Translations under genes and position numbers: made by a program
Assembly: GCA_041908445.1 (NCBI GenBank)
Contig: JAYRFK010000017.1
Coordinates: 6,376 to 70,375 of the forward strand
Length of the DNA stretch: 64,000 nt
Direction: 5' to 3'
Source: JAEUJM01 sp041908445
GTDB taxonomy: Bacteria; Actinomycetota; Acidimicrobiia; Acidimicrobiales; DATDAH01
Part shown: positions 7,986-17,237 of the stretch, piece by piece
Layout of the letters: every line of letters starts with the position of its first letter
How positions within the stretch are numbered: the first letter of the stretch is position 1
The notes under the pieces: model-generated
Database searches by the model: none
Told to the model about the DNA's origin: nothing
The model's input: the letters and a program-made list of their open reading frames with translations, nothing else

Positions 7986-8573
7986 ATGGCCGACCCCCAC
8001 GGCGTGGCGCCCGGCGCGGGCGACGAGCACCACGAGCACCACGAGCACCACCATCCCGAGGGCACGGCGCCGTTCCTGCCCGAGTCGTGGTGGGGCCTCA
8101 GCCTCCTGCGCCGACGCGAGATCGCCTTCGGGCTGGTCATCGTGGCGGTCCTCGGGCTCGCGCTCGTCGGCTACCTCGTCCTCGGCGGGAGCGGGAGCGG
8201 GGAGGACGCCAGCGGCACGCAGGAGGCGGCGGCGGACACGACCCCCACGACGGCACCCGTCGCCGGCGCCACGCCGAGCGCCACGGTCCCCGACACCGAC
8301 CCGTCGCAGTACGTGGCCTCGATGTCGCCGCAGCGGGTCGAGACCTTCAACTCGATCGCCATGTGCGAGTCGAGCGGCGACTGGTCCGCCGACACCGGCA
8401 ACGGCTTCTACGGCGGCCTGCAGTTCACCCTCGACTCGTGGGAGCTCGTGGGCGGCTCCGGCAACCCGGCCGACACCAGCCAGGACGAGCAGATCATGCG
8501 GGGCAGCCTCCTCCAGTCCCACCAGGGCTGGGTGGCGTGGCCCCGGTGCGCCGCCCAGCTCGGCCTGACCTGA
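7986..8573 (+). CDS. Membrane-anchored Rpf-like (transglycosylase) protein
   Basis: 195 residues. ATG 7986 is chosen because CAAGAT lies 7 bases upstream. The N-terminus is rich in His and Glu (residues 14-23), unusual and possibly metal-binding. One TM helix spans about 46-67, followed by a Thr/Pro linker, then a C-terminal Rpf fold with C127-E128-S-S-G-D-W, N-G-F-Y-G-G-L-Q-F and a closing W-P-R-C188. In Rpf proteins the Glu after the first Cys is the catalytic acid that cleaves peptidoglycan glycan strands, and the two Cys form a disulfide. It should act outside the membrane, in growth or resuscitation from dormancy. Confidence 0.88.
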   Translation: MADPHGVAPGAGDEHHEHHEHHHPEGTAPFLPESWWGLSLLRRREIAFGLVIVAVLGLALVGYLVLGGSGSGEDASGTQEAAADTTPTTAPVAGATPSATVPDTDPSQYVASMSPQRVETFNSIAMCESSGDWSADTGNGFYGGLQFTLDSWELVGGSGNPADTSQDEQIMRGSLLQSHQGWVAWPRCAAQLGLT

Positions 8574-8586
8574 GCGACCGCGCCGA

Positions 8587-8976
8587 TCAGTCGGCGAGGG
8601 CGGTGAGGGCGCTTCCGATGCGCTCGCGGGCCTCGTCCGCCACCGGACGCAACTCGTCGCGGTCGACGAGGGTCGCCATCACGCCGGGGTCGAGCGCCTC
8701 CACCAGCACCCCGTCGCCCGTCTCGCGCACGACCACGTTGCACGGCAGCAGCACGCCGATCTGGGGCTCGACGTCCAGGGCGCGCGACGCGAGGCCGGGG
8801 TTGCAGGCGCCGATGATGACGTAGGGCGCCATGTCCTTGTCGATCTTCGCCTTGAGGGTCGCGGCGACATCGATCTCGGTCAGGGTGCCGAAGCCCTGCT
8901 CGGCCAGGGCCGCCTTGACCCGCTCGAGCACCTCGGCGAATGGTGCAGACAGCAGCACAGCCTCTTCGAAGACCAC
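8587..8976 (-). CDS. DUF302 family protein
   Basis: 129 residues. Start GTG 8976 is set by a GGAGGTG site 6 bases upstream. DUF302 landmarks are clear: L-x-E-Q-G-F-G-T-L-T-E-I-D-V, T-L-K-A-K-I-D, Y-V-I-I-G-A-C-N-P-G-L-A and L-L-P-C-N-V-V-V-R. DUF302 domains are small cytosolic alpha/beta proteins, often near redox or heavy-metal genes; the conserved C-N-P and P-C-N cysteines suggest metal or redox binding, but the biochemical role is unsettled. It is divergent from a quinone-type reductase gene. Confidence 0.85.
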   Translation of the reverse strand: MVFEEAVLLSAPFAEVLERVKAALAEQGFGTLTEIDVAATLKAKIDKDMAPYVIIGACNPGLASRALDVEPQIGVLLPCNVVVRETGDGVLVEALDPGVMATLVDRDELRPVADEARERIGSALTALAD

Positions 8977-9080
8977 GGGGACCACCTCCTGGACCGCCGG
9001 CGGCGCCGGTCGGTCGGTTGACCCCCTCACCGTACGGGCGGACCACGCGCCTCCCAAGGGACCTTGGTCACTGCGGTCCC

Positions 9081-9086
9081 TAGGAT
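9081..9086 (+). promoter_or_regulatory. Candidate -10 (TAGGAT) for the quinone reductase gene
   Basis: TAGGAT lies 56 bases before GTG 9143. Unlike many genes here, this one has a leader long enough for its AAGGAG ribosome-binding site. No clear -35 was seen. Confidence 0.4.
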
Positions 9087-9142
9087 CACCCCGAGCGAGC
9101 GCCGCCGGCCCCGGCCGTCGGACCGATCCGAAGGAGAACCCC

Positions 9143-10138
9143 GTGCGCGCCGTCCTGTCCAACGAGCCCGGCGGTCCTGACACCCTCGTCGTGGCCGAGA
9201 TCCCCGCCCCCGAGCCCCGGGCGGGCGAGGTCGTCATCGACGTCGAGGCGGTGGCGGTCAACTACCCCGACGTCCTCATCATCGAGGACCTGTACCAGTT
9301 CAAGCCCCGCCGGCCCTTCTCGCCGGGCGCCGAGGTCGCCGGGCGGGTGTCGGCCCTGGGGGAGGGCGTGTCCACGCCGGCGGTCGGCGACCGGGTGCTC
9401 GTGGTCCCGGGCCACGGCGGCAAGGTCGAGCAGCTCGCCACGCGGGCCGACGCCTGCATCCCGATCCCCGACTCGATGCCCTCCGACGACGCCGCCGCGC
9501 TGCTGATGACCTACGGCACCAGCCACTACGCCCTCAAGGACCGTGCGCACGCCCAGCCGGGCGAGTCCGTGTTCGTGCTCGGCGCCGCCGGTGGCGTCGG
9601 CCTCGCCGCGGTGCAGCTCGGCACGGCCATGGGGCTGACGGTGATCGCCGGCGCCAGCAGCCAGGAGAAGGTCGACCTGTGCCTGGCCCACGGTGCCGAC
9701 GCCGGCATCGTCTACCCCCGTCAGCCCCTCGACCGCGCGCAGCAGAAGGCGCTGTCCGAGGAGATCAAGGCGGCCGGCGGTGGCGGCGTCGACATCGTCT
9801 ACGACGCGGTCGGCGGTGACTACGCCGAGCCCGCCGTGCGTGCCCTCAACTGGGAGGGCCGCTTCCTCGTCGTCGGCTTCCCGGCCGGCATCCCCGCCCT
9901 CCCGCTCAACCTCACCCTGCTGAAGTCCTGCCAGATCGTCGGCGTCTTCTGGGGCGCCTTCGTGATGAGCCAGCCGGAGGCGAACGCGGCCAACCTGGCC
10001 GAGCTGTTCGCGCTCTACGAGGAGGGGAAGATCAAGCCCCACATCTCCGAGCGGTTCCCGCTCGAGCGCTCGGCCGACGCCATCCGCGTGCTCGCGGAAC
10101 GGCGGGCCGAGGGCAAGGTCGTCGTCACCGTCCCCTGA
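9143..10138 (+). CDS. Zinc-independent MDR oxidoreductase (NADPH:quinone reductase type)
   Basis: 331 residues from GTG 9143 with AAGGAG (9131-9136) 6 bases upstream. It has the MDR layout: a GroES-like N-terminal half (V-A-V-N-Y-P-D-V-L, P-F-S-P-G-A-E-V-A-G) and a Rossmann half with V-F-V-L-G-A-A-G-G-V-G-L-A-A-V-Q-L. The Cys/His ligands of the structural and catalytic zinc sites of alcohol dehydrogenases are absent, which places it with quinone oxidoreductases and enoyl reductases. It should transfer hydride from NAD(P)H to a quinone, enone or enoyl-CoA. The neighbours give no pathway. Confidence 0.88.
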   Translation: MRAVLSNEPGGPDTLVVAEIPAPEPRAGEVVIDVEAVAVNYPDVLIIEDLYQFKPRRPFSPGAEVAGRVSALGEGVSTPAVGDRVLVVPGHGGKVEQLATRADACIPIPDSMPSDDAAALLMTYGTSHYALKDRAHAQPGESVFVLGAAGGVGLAAVQLGTAMGLTVIAGASSQEKVDLCLAHGADAGIVYPRQPLDRAQQKALSEEIKAAGGGGVDIVYDAVGGDYAEPAVRALNWEGRFLVVGFPAGIPALPLNLTLLKSCQIVGVFWGAFVMSQPEANAANLAELFALYEEGKIKPHISERFPLERSADAIRVLAERRAEGKVVVTVP

Positions 10139-10147
10139 CGGCGCGGG

Positions 10148-10858
10148 TCAGGCGGCGCCACCCGAGCCGCCCCGGCCGGCCACGTCGGCGAAGGCGGCGT
10201 CGATGCGCTCGTCGATGTCGGGCACGTCGGCGCGCACGAGCTCGCGGACAGCGGCGAGCACGGTGGTGAGCTCGGCGGTGAGCGGGTGGTCGGGGAGGCG
10301 CTCGCGGAACACCCGGGCGAGGGCCTCGTAGTACCAGAGCTGGTACTCGGCGCGGGACTCGTTGAAGCGCACCCAGGTCTCCGGGCCGGCGCCGCGGTAG
10401 TCGGCCAGGAACGACGACGCGTTCTGGAGCTTGTCGGCCACCGACACCTCGAGCACCTCGTCGGGCTCGCCCGCGAGCTTCTCGACGTACCCGGGCTTGC
10501 GCTCGAGCCAGGGCACCTTGGCGATGTCGCTGGTGGTGTCGACCAGGCTGTCCGACAGGGCCGCCACCAGCTCGGCCACGTGGGGGTCGACCTCTGCGGC
10601 GATGCGGTCGAGGGTGGCGGTGCCGCCGGCATCCTCGGCGGCGTCGTGCAGGTAGGCGGCCGCGATCTGGGCGTCGGTGCCGCCGGCGCCACGCACGAGG
10701 GCGGCCACCGGGTCGAGGTGGCCCTCGACGTACGAGATGCCGCTGCCCTTGCGCACCTGGCCGGCGTGCAGCTCGAGGGCCAGGGTCCGGGCCCGGGACG
10801 GGAGGTCGGCGGAGGGCTCGGGCGAGGCGGAGGCGGGGGACGGGTCGCGCACGGTCAC
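10148..10858 (-). CDS. HD-domain phosphohydrolase, RelA/SpoT-hydrolase-like
   Basis: 236 residues. The motif L-H-A-G-Q-V-R-K-G-S-G, then H47 and H71-D72-x2-E75-D76, is that of the HD hydrolase half of RelA/SpoT and of small MESH1-like (p)ppGpp hydrolases; D-K-L-Q-N-A also fits. It probably cleaves a pyrophosphate from a nucleotide such as ppGpp in a metal-dependent way. No synthetase or TGS/ACT domains are present. GTG 10858 and GTG 10852 are both possible starts; GGAGG suits the second better (8 bases). It lies 39 bases downstream of the molybdo-enzyme gene on the same strand. Confidence 0.75.
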   Translation of the reverse strand: MTVRDPSPASASPEPSADLPSRARTLALELHAGQVRKGSGISYVEGHLDPVAALVRGAGGTDAQIAAAYLHDAAEDAGGTATLDRIAAEVDPHVAELVAALSDSLVDTTSDIAKVPWLERKPGYVEKLAGEPDEVLEVSVADKLQNASSFLADYRGAGPETWVRFNESRAEYQLWYYEALARVFRERLPDHPLTAELTTVLAAVRELVRADVPDIDERIDAAFADVAGRGGSGGAA

Positions 10859-10897
10859 ATCCTCCCGTACCGGCGAGGCGTGACGGACCCGGCTCGA

Positions 10898-12922
10898 TCA
10901 GGCCCGGCGGACCTCCACACGGGCGTCGTTGAAGCGGGCGCCGCCGGCGAGGTCGGAGAGGGTGTCGGGGGCGAAGACGTTGGCGGTGAGGCCCTCGGGC
11001 GTGGCCTCGCACCACATCCCCTTGGGCATGGCCGCGACGCCGGGGCGCACGTCGGTACCCACGGCCACGGGGACGTGGACCTCGTGGCGACCGTCGCTCA
11101 CCACCACGGGGTCGCCGTGGGTGAGGCCCCGGGCGGCGGCGTCGTCCGGGTGCAGCCGCACGGCCGGGTCGGGCGGGTCGTACTCGGCGAACATCGAGGT
11201 GACGGTGCGGTTCGTGGCCGGCGTCAGCAGGGTGAGCGGCCCGCCCTCGTGGTCGTTGTCCCGGTAGGTCGGCACCCGGTCGGCGCCGGCGGCCACCTCG
11301 GCGTCGGTGGCGACGAGCCGGGCCCGGGGCGCCCCGCCGTCCGCGTGTGCCGGCCACACGTCGGCGAACTGGACGAAGCCCTCGGCCTGGAGGCGGAGGG
11401 GGAGCGGCAGGCCGAACAGCAGCGCCTGCTTCAACCGCTCGGGCGACGGGTCGAAGGCATCGCCGTCGAGGCCCAGGCGCACGGCGAGGCCGTGGGCGAG
11501 CTCGTTGTTGGAGCGGCTCTCGCCCACCCGGGGGATCACCGCCGGCGCGTCCTGCACGACGTAGCTGCCGTAGCCGCCGACGAGGTCGTCGGTCTCGAAG
11601 TGGGTGGTGGCGGGCAGCACGAGGTCCGCGAAGCGGGCGGTGTCGGTCAGCACCTGCTCGTGCACGACGGTGAAGAGGTCCTCCCGAGCCAGGCCGGCGT
11701 GGACCGCGGCCTGGCCGGGGCAGGTCGCCGCCGGGTTCGAGCCCTGGACGAACAGCACCCGCACGGGCCCGCCCTCGCCGGCGAGCACGGCGCCCAGCCG
11801 GTTCATGTTGACGACGCGGCGCCCCTCGGCCGGGGGAGCGTCGCCGAGGACGGCGGTGCGGATGCCGCCGGTGGCGCTCTCCTTCGGGCTGGTCGAGCCC
11901 ACCACCCCGGTGCCGGGGCGCCCGAAGGCGCCGGCCAGGGCCCACAGCGACATCGCCGCCCGGTGGGCACCGCCGCCGTTGCGGTTGCGCTCCATGCCCC
12001 AGCCCACCCGCAGCAGCGGGCGCTCGGCGGCGGCGAGGTCGGCGGCCAGCCCGGTGATCTCCTCGGCCGGCACGCCGCAGAGGGCGGCGGCGCGATCGAC
12101 CGGCCAGGCGCGGCAGGCGGCGAGGTACTCGTCGGCGCCCTCGACGTGGGCGGCCACGAACGCCTCGTCGACGCCCCCGAGGCGTTCGAGCTCCGCGGCC
12201 ACCGCGAACGCCAGCACCACGTCGGTGCCGGGCACCACGGCGAGGTGGCGGTCGGCCTTGCCCGCCAGGGGCGTGCGCCGGGGGTCGATCACCACCACGC
12301 GGGTGCCGGCCCGTCGCTGCTGCTCGAGCAGGGTCCCGAAGTGGGAGTTGGACACCGACGGGTTGGCGCCCCACACCACCACGAGGTCGCTGTGGGCGGC
12401 GTCGAGGGGATCGGCGCTCGCCATCGTGCCGAGCACGAGGCGCCACGCCTCCGAGGCGGTGGCGGCGCAGATGGTGTCGTGCACCTCGGCCGTGCCGAGG
12501 GCCTCGAACAGCAGGGGGGTGAGCCCCGCGGCGGCGACGACCGCGGCGGACGAGTTGTACAGGTAGGGCACCACCGACGCCGGGCCGTCGGTGGCGATGG
12601 CCTCCTGGATCGCCGCGGCCATCCGGTCGAGGGCGTCGTCCCACGAGATCGGCGCGAACCCACCCGAGCCCTTGGGGCCGGTGCGCACCAGCGGGGAGGT
12701 GAGGCGCTGCGGGCCGTGGACCCGCCGGGTCATGCGCCGCACCTTGCGGCAGATCCAGCCGTCGGTGAGGGGGTTGTCGGCCTCGCCAGCGGGCACCGCG
12801 TCGATGGCGGTGATGCGCTCGCCCACGACGGTGACCTCGAGCGAGCAGCCGTCGGGGCAGTCGAGCGGGCAGGCGGTGCGGTGCACCCGGGCGTCGTCGG
12901 GGGCGGCGGTTGGGACGGCCAT
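10898..12922 (-). CDS. Molybdopterin oxidoreductase with [4Fe-4S] site (first of three)
   Basis: 674 residues, a bis-MGD oxidoreductase. The N-terminal cluster site is C18-x3-C22-x3-C26-x31-C58. A Cys in H-D-T-I-C-A-A-T is the probable Mo ligand, and V-V-V-W-G-A-N-P-S-V-S-N-S plus D-P-R-R-T-P-L are typical MGD contacts; the C-terminal molydop-binding domain is present. No Tat signal, so it is cytoplasmic. No Fe-S or membrane partner lies next to it, so its electron partner is unknown; the family includes formate dehydrogenases and many uncharacterised members. TAGGGT (12929-12934) is 6 bases from ATG, implying a leaderless message. Confidence 0.85.
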   Translation of the reverse strand: MAVPTAAPDDARVHRTACPLDCPDGCSLEVTVVGERITAIDAVPAGEADNPLTDGWICRKVRRMTRRVHGPQRLTSPLVRTGPKGSGGFAPISWDDALDRMAAAIQEAIATDGPASVVPYLYNSSAAVVAAAGLTPLLFEALGTAEVHDTICAATASEAWRLVLGTMASADPLDAAHSDLVVVWGANPSVSNSHFGTLLEQQRRAGTRVVVIDPRRTPLAGKADRHLAVVPGTDVVLAFAVAAELERLGGVDEAFVAAHVEGADEYLAACRAWPVDRAAALCGVPAEEITGLAADLAAAERPLLRVGWGMERNRNGGGAHRAAMSLWALAGAFGRPGTGVVGSTSPKESATGGIRTAVLGDAPPAEGRRVVNMNRLGAVLAGEGGPVRVLFVQGSNPAATCPGQAAVHAGLAREDLFTVVHEQVLTDTARFADLVLPATTHFETDDLVGGYGSYVVQDAPAVIPRVGESRSNNELAHGLAVRLGLDGDAFDPSPERLKQALLFGLPLPLRLQAEGFVQFADVWPAHADGGAPRARLVATDAEVAAGADRVPTYRDNDHEGGPLTLLTPATNRTVTSMFAEYDPPDPAVRLHPDDAAARGLTHGDPVVVSDGRHEVHVPVAVGTDVRPGVAAMPKGMWCEATPEGLTANVFAPDTLSDLAGGARFNDARVEVRRA

Positions 12923-12966
12923 GCCCAGACCCTAGGGACCGGCCGCCACCGCCGCCCGGGAGTTCG

Positions 12967-15429
12967 TCAGCGCTCGCCGGCGCCGACCGGCTCGAGGCCC
13001 TCGTCGGCGGTCGTCCCCTCGGCGACGGCGTCGGGGCCGTCGGCGGGCAGGTCGTCGGAGGACGCGTCCTCGATGTGGCCCTCCACGTCGATGTTCGGGA
13101 GGAGCCGGTCGAGCCAGCGCGGCAGCCACCAGTTCTTGTCGCCGAGCAGCTCCATGGTGGCGGGCACCAGCAGCATGCGGACGATGGTGGCGTCGAGGAG
13201 GATCGCGGTGGCGAGGCCGACGCCCATCAGCTTCACGGTGCGGTCCTGCTCGAGGATGAAGCTGCCGAAGACGAAGACCATGATCGCCGCGGCGGCGGTG
13301 ATGACCTTGGCCGTGGCGGCCAGGCCATCGGCCACCGAGCCCCGGCTGTCGCCGGTGCGGTGCCACTCCTCACGGACGCGGGAGAGGAGGAACACCTCGT
13401 AGTCCATGGACAGGCCGAAGACGATCGCGAACAGCATCATCGGCATCCACGGCTCGATCGGCGCCGGCTGCACCCCCGTGATGTCGCTGAACCACCCCCA
13501 CTGGAACAGGGCCACGACGATGCCGTAGGCGGCGCCGATGGACAGCAGGTTCATGATCACCGCCTTCAGCGGCACGAGCAGCGACCGGAACACGACCATC
13601 AGCAGCAGGAACGACAGGAGCAGCACGGCCCCGAAGAAGTAGGGGAGCCGGGAGGTGAGGTAGTCGGCGAAGTCGATGTTCACCGCCACCGAGCCGGAGA
13701 CGTTGACGTCGACGCCGGCCGCCTCCTCGACGGGGGGCAGCACCTCGTCGCGCAGTCGGTTGACCAGTTGCGTGGTCGCCTCGGCCTGCGGACCCGTGGT
13801 GGGCACGACGTTCCAGACCACCGCGGTCGGGTTCTCGGGGTCGTTCGGGAACGCCGGTGAGGCGAAGGCCACGCCCGGGTCGGCGGCGATGGCCTCCTGC
13901 ACGGCGGCGAGGCCGGCGAGGTCGGTGCCCTCGGGCACCGACGCCACGAGGACGAGCGGCCCGTTGAACCCCTCGCCGAAGCCCTCGACCAGCAGGTCGT
14001 AGGCCTGCTTGGTGGTGGTCTCCTGCGAGAAGTTGCTCTCGTCCGAGAAGCCGAGGCGCAGGCCGAGCACGGGCAGCGCGAGCACGATCAGGATCAGGGC
14101 GCCGCCGATGGCGCTGACCCACGGGTGGTGCTGGATGATGCGGCTCCACCGGTAGGCGGTGGTCAGGTGCCGGGGCTTCACCGGCCGCCGCGGCACCTCC
14201 GAGCGCAGGCCCGAGAGCGGCCGGAGCCAACGGCCGAGGATGCTCAGCAGGAGGACGAAGAGCGCGAGCACGAACGCCACCGAGGCGACGGGGGTCAGGT
14301 TCAGGCCCGTGGCCATGAGGCCCACGGCGACCAGGCCGGCGGCGACGAGACCCCGCCAGCGGGTGCGCTCGACCCGGTCGCCGGCGAAGCCGAGCAGGGC
14401 CGGGAGCAGCGTCAGCGAGGCGAGCACGGTGACGGCGACCACCGCCGAGGCCCCGACGGCGAGGCCCTGCACGAAGCTCACGCCCATCAGCAGCATGCCC
14501 AGCAGGGAGATCACGACGGTGGCCCCCGCGAACACCACCGAGCGGCCGGCCGTGTCCATGGCGATGGTCACCGACTCCCGCGAGGTGTGGCCCGCGTGGA
14601 GCTGCTCGCGGTAGCGGGTGACGATCAGCAGCGCGTAGTCGATGCCCACGCCGAGGCCGATCATGATGCCGAGGAAGGTGGCGAAGTCCGGGATGGCCAG
14701 GACGTTGCTCAGGATCGTGATCAGCGCCGAGCCGATGCCGATGCCGAACAGGGCCACGCCCAGCGGCAGGCCCATGGCCAGCACCGACCCGAAGGCCAGG
14801 ATCAGGATGATGATGGCGAAGCCGACACCGATGATCTCGGAGGACGGCTCCTCGAACTCGGCGAAGATGAAGCCGCCGAGCTCGATCCGCAGGCCCTCGA
14901 TCTCGGGGGCGTCGCGCAGGATGCGCTCGCGGATCACGGCGGCCTGGTCGAAGTCGATGTCGTCGGGCACCTCGACGTTGGCGTAGGCGATCTGGCCGGC
15001 GCGCTCGCCCTGGCTCGAGATCTGCAGCTGGCCGCCCTCGTCGTAGGGGCTCTGGACCCGCTCGACGTGGGGGAGGGTGGCCACCTCGTCGAACAGCGCC
15101 TGCATCTGGGCCTGCACCTCGGGGTCATCGACGCCCTGCTCGGCCTCGAAGACGATGGTGCCGGTGATGCCGGCGCCTTGGCCGCCGAACTCGCCCTCGA
15201 GCAGGTCGAGGCCGCGCTTGGACTCGACATCGGGCAGGTTGAACTCGTCGCGGAACCCGTTGCCCATCGCGCCGGCGCCGACGTTGGCGGCGATCAGCAG
15301 GAGCACCCAGGCGGCGAGGACCCAGCGCCGGCGGTCGTGGCAGAACGGCCCGATGCGGGCGAAGACGCCGCGCTGGCGCGCCTCGGGGGGCTGGGCGACG
15401 TCGGTTCGCACGGGGGCGTCGGCACTCAC
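12967..15429 (-). CDS. MMPL/RND-family membrane transporter
   Basis: 820 residues. GTG 15429 is chosen because AAGGAG sits 8 bases before it; a GTG 27 bases upstream is in frame. A single TM helix near the N-terminus is followed by a large outer domain, a block of about five helices, a long loop, then the same pattern again. Internal landmarks are G-L-G-V-G-I-D-Y-A-L-L-I-V-T-R-Y-R-E and G-L-S-M-D-Y-E-V-F-L-L-S-R-V-R-E-E, the paired D-Y motifs of MMPL proton relays. Such pumps use the proton gradient to export lipids or hydrophobic compounds. Cargo is not inferable. Confidence 0.92.
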   Translation of the reverse strand: MSADAPVRTDVAQPPEARQRGVFARIGPFCHDRRRWVLAAWVLLLIAANVGAGAMGNGFRDEFNLPDVESKRGLDLLEGEFGGQGAGITGTIVFEAEQGVDDPEVQAQMQALFDEVATLPHVERVQSPYDEGGQLQISSQGERAGQIAYANVEVPDDIDFDQAAVIRERILRDAPEIEGLRIELGGFIFAEFEEPSSEIIGVGFAIIILILAFGSVLAMGLPLGVALFGIGIGSALITILSNVLAIPDFATFLGIMIGLGVGIDYALLIVTRYREQLHAGHTSRESVTIAMDTAGRSVVFAGATVVISLLGMLLMGVSFVQGLAVGASAVVAVTVLASLTLLPALLGFAGDRVERTRWRGLVAAGLVAVGLMATGLNLTPVASVAFVLALFVLLLSILGRWLRPLSGLRSEVPRRPVKPRHLTTAYRWSRIIQHHPWVSAIGGALILIVLALPVLGLRLGFSDESNFSQETTTKQAYDLLVEGFGEGFNGPLVLVASVPEGTDLAGLAAVQEAIAADPGVAFASPAFPNDPENPTAVVWNVVPTTGPQAEATTQLVNRLRDEVLPPVEEAAGVDVNVSGSVAVNIDFADYLTSRLPYFFGAVLLLSFLLLMVVFRSLLVPLKAVIMNLLSIGAAYGIVVALFQWGWFSDITGVQPAPIEPWMPMMLFAIVFGLSMDYEVFLLSRVREEWHRTGDSRGSVADGLAATAKVITAAAAIMVFVFGSFILEQDRTVKLMGVGLATAILLDATIVRMLLVPATMELLGDKNWWLPRWLDRLLPNIDVEGHIEDASSDDLPADGPDAVAEGTTADEGLEPVGAGER

Positions 15430-15644
15430 GGGGTCGGCTCCTTGGTCGCGGCTCACAGGGGATCGGACCGCGCGACGGCCCGAAACTCATCGGTGGTGGC
15501 GGGGCGTTGCCGTGAACGGCTGCCGCGACCGCCCGTCGGCGCCCCGGAGGCGAGGTTACCGGCGGGTTGCTCCCCGCTCCCAGGTCATTGCCCCCGACGC
15601 CGCTGTGAACCGCGTCACACCCGCTCGACGGCCCGCACCGCGGG

Positions 15645-15890
15645 CTACTCCTCGGGGATGGCCTCCCACCACTGGCACCACCACTCGGCGCCGACGAGGA
15701 TCCGCAGCTTCTGGTGCCAGCAGTACGAGATGTCGGCGGTGGGCTCGAGGTAGTAGCGGCAGTTGTCGCACTGCTCGTCACCGGACGGGTGGCCGACGAG
15801 GACGGCGTTCGACGACAGGATGCGCAGCTCCATGGAGAGCTTCTCGTCGATCTCCTTGGGCTCGGGCTCGGGGATCACGTAGTCGGACAT
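15645..15890 (-). CDS. Small four-Cys protein, HiPIP-like spacing
   Basis: 81 residues. ATG 15890 has TAGGTT (15898-15903) 7 bases upstream, so a leaderless start is likely. The N-terminal half is acidic. The C-terminal half holds C41-x2-C44-x12-C57-x14-C72, with W-W-C-Q-W-W around the last Cys. High-potential iron-sulfur proteins use C-x2-C-x16-C-x13-C with an aromatic-rich end, so a [4Fe-4S] or a Zn site is plausible. There is no signal peptide. Short length, conserved-looking motif and its own promoter support a real gene. Function unknown. Confidence 0.7.
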   Translation of the reverse strand: MSDYVIPEPEPKEIDEKLSMELRILSSNAVLVGHPSGDEQCDNCRYYLEPTADISYCWHQKLRILVGAEWWCQWWEAIPEE

Positions 15891-15970
15891 GGCGCCGAAC
15901 CTACCCAGGTCGGGCACTACCGTGTCGGCCCGCGTGCCGGCGCCCGGCCGGCCGGACCAGGGGGAAGCCG

Positions 15971-17140
15971 ATGAGCGGCAGCATCGGGCCGTTGCTGGCG
16001 GCGGACGAGCGCTTCGACCACCAGATCGTCGACACCTTCGCCACCGTGGCGCAGACCGACCTGGGCTGGACCGAGAAGGTGTGCGGCCAGGCCTGCGCGC
16101 GTGACGGGTCGCTGCAGGTCGCCTTCGGGTTCGGCAAGTACACGAACCGCGACGTCATGGACGGCTACGGCGGCACGTCGCAGGGCGTGCAGCAGCGCAC
16201 CGTCCGGGCCAGCCGCCGCCTCTCGCCCGACCCGTCGTCCACCGTGATCGGGCCGCTGCGCTACGAGGTGGTCGAGCCGCTGCAGGCCATCCGGGTCGTG
16301 CTCGAGCCGAACGAGGCCCACCCCATCGCCTTCGACGTGACCATCCGCGGGGTCGTGCCGTGCTTCCTCGAGGAGCGCGAGGACTGGCGGGTCCCGAACC
16401 AGTACCGGTACCAGGCCCACCAGATCCGCTACCACCAGACCGGCGTGGCCGAGGGCTGGGTGGAGGTCGAGGGCGAGCGCACGGCCATCACGCCGGAGGA
16501 CTGGGTCGGCACGCGCGACCACTCCTGGGGGGTGCGCCCCGACGTGGGCTCGCCCATCGCCGACCTCGAGCACCCCGACCGACCGCCGGACCTGTCGGTG
16601 CTCGCGATCTGGAACCCGGTGCTGCTCACCCGGGACGACGGCTCGCAGTACGCGCTGCACCACTACCTGCGCCGCATCGAGATCCCCGACCTCTACCGCG
16701 ACGACCGCTTCCAGGGCGGCATCGAGCACCCCGACGGCCGCAAGGAGCTCTTCGCCACCCACACCCCCGAGATCCGGTTCGACCCGGTCAACCGCCGCTT
16801 CCAGGGCGGGCGCTTCGGCTTCACCACGTCGGACGGCACCGCCCGGCCGGTCGACGTCGAGGTCGTGAGCGACACCGGCTTCCACCTCGGCACCGGGCTC
16901 TACCACGGCTTCGACGGCTGGCACCACGGGTCGTTCCGCGGCGACCTGCACGTCGACGGGGAGCTCGTGGCCGACTGCAGCACCCGCGAGTCGGCCGAGC
17001 GGGTCCACCAGATCCGCGACTGCGTCGTGAAAGTCACCGACCCGGTGGGCGGCGGCGTCGGCATCGGCAACTGCCAGACCGTCGCCCTCGGGGCCTTCCC
17101 CGCCTGGGGGCTACCGACCGCCGACGACTCCTTCCTCTGA
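15971..17140 (+). CDS. Lipocalin-type (AttH/CrtC-like) protein of unknown function
   Basis: 389 residues from ATG 15971, preceded by a GGGGGAAG region. Rich in beta strands; the stretch W-V-G-T-R-D-H-S-W-G-V-R resembles the conserved heart of AttH/CrtC-like tandem lipocalin proteins, as do the late G-x-Y-H-G-F-D-G-W-H-H-G-S residues. CrtC members hydrate carotenoids, but actinobacterial relatives are mostly uncharacterised and linked to lipids or steroids. No signal peptide or TM helix. Divergent from the four-Cys mini-protein, with about 80 bases between start codons. Family placement is tentative. Confidence 0.6.
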   Translation: MSGSIGPLLAADERFDHQIVDTFATVAQTDLGWTEKVCGQACARDGSLQVAFGFGKYTNRDVMDGYGGTSQGVQQRTVRASRRLSPDPSSTVIGPLRYEVVEPLQAIRVVLEPNEAHPIAFDVTIRGVVPCFLEEREDWRVPNQYRYQAHQIRYHQTGVAEGWVEVEGERTAITPEDWVGTRDHSWGVRPDVGSPIADLEHPDRPPDLSVLAIWNPVLLTRDDGSQYALHHYLRRIEIPDLYRDDRFQGGIEHPDGRKELFATHTPEIRFDPVNRRFQGGRFGFTTSDGTARPVDVEVVSDTGFHLGTGLYHGFDGWHHGSFRGDLHVDGELVADCSTRESAERVHQIRDCVVKVTDPVGGGVGIGNCQTVALGAFPAWGLPTADDSFL

Positions 17141-17237
17141 CCCGCGCCACCCGGCGCCCGCCGCGCCCGCGCCTCCAGTCCATCGCGAGCCGTGGCGGGG
17201 ACGGGCGCGCGGCGTGTGGTGGGGGCAGACTGCGCCG

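Noticed and set aside
10286..13402. Long plus-strand open frame of over 1000 codons opposite the HD and first molybdo-enzyme genes
   Set aside because: Antisense shadow in very GC-rich DNA; it is Gly/Val/His/Arg-rich with no domain, while the minus strand holds clear Fe-S and HD motifs.
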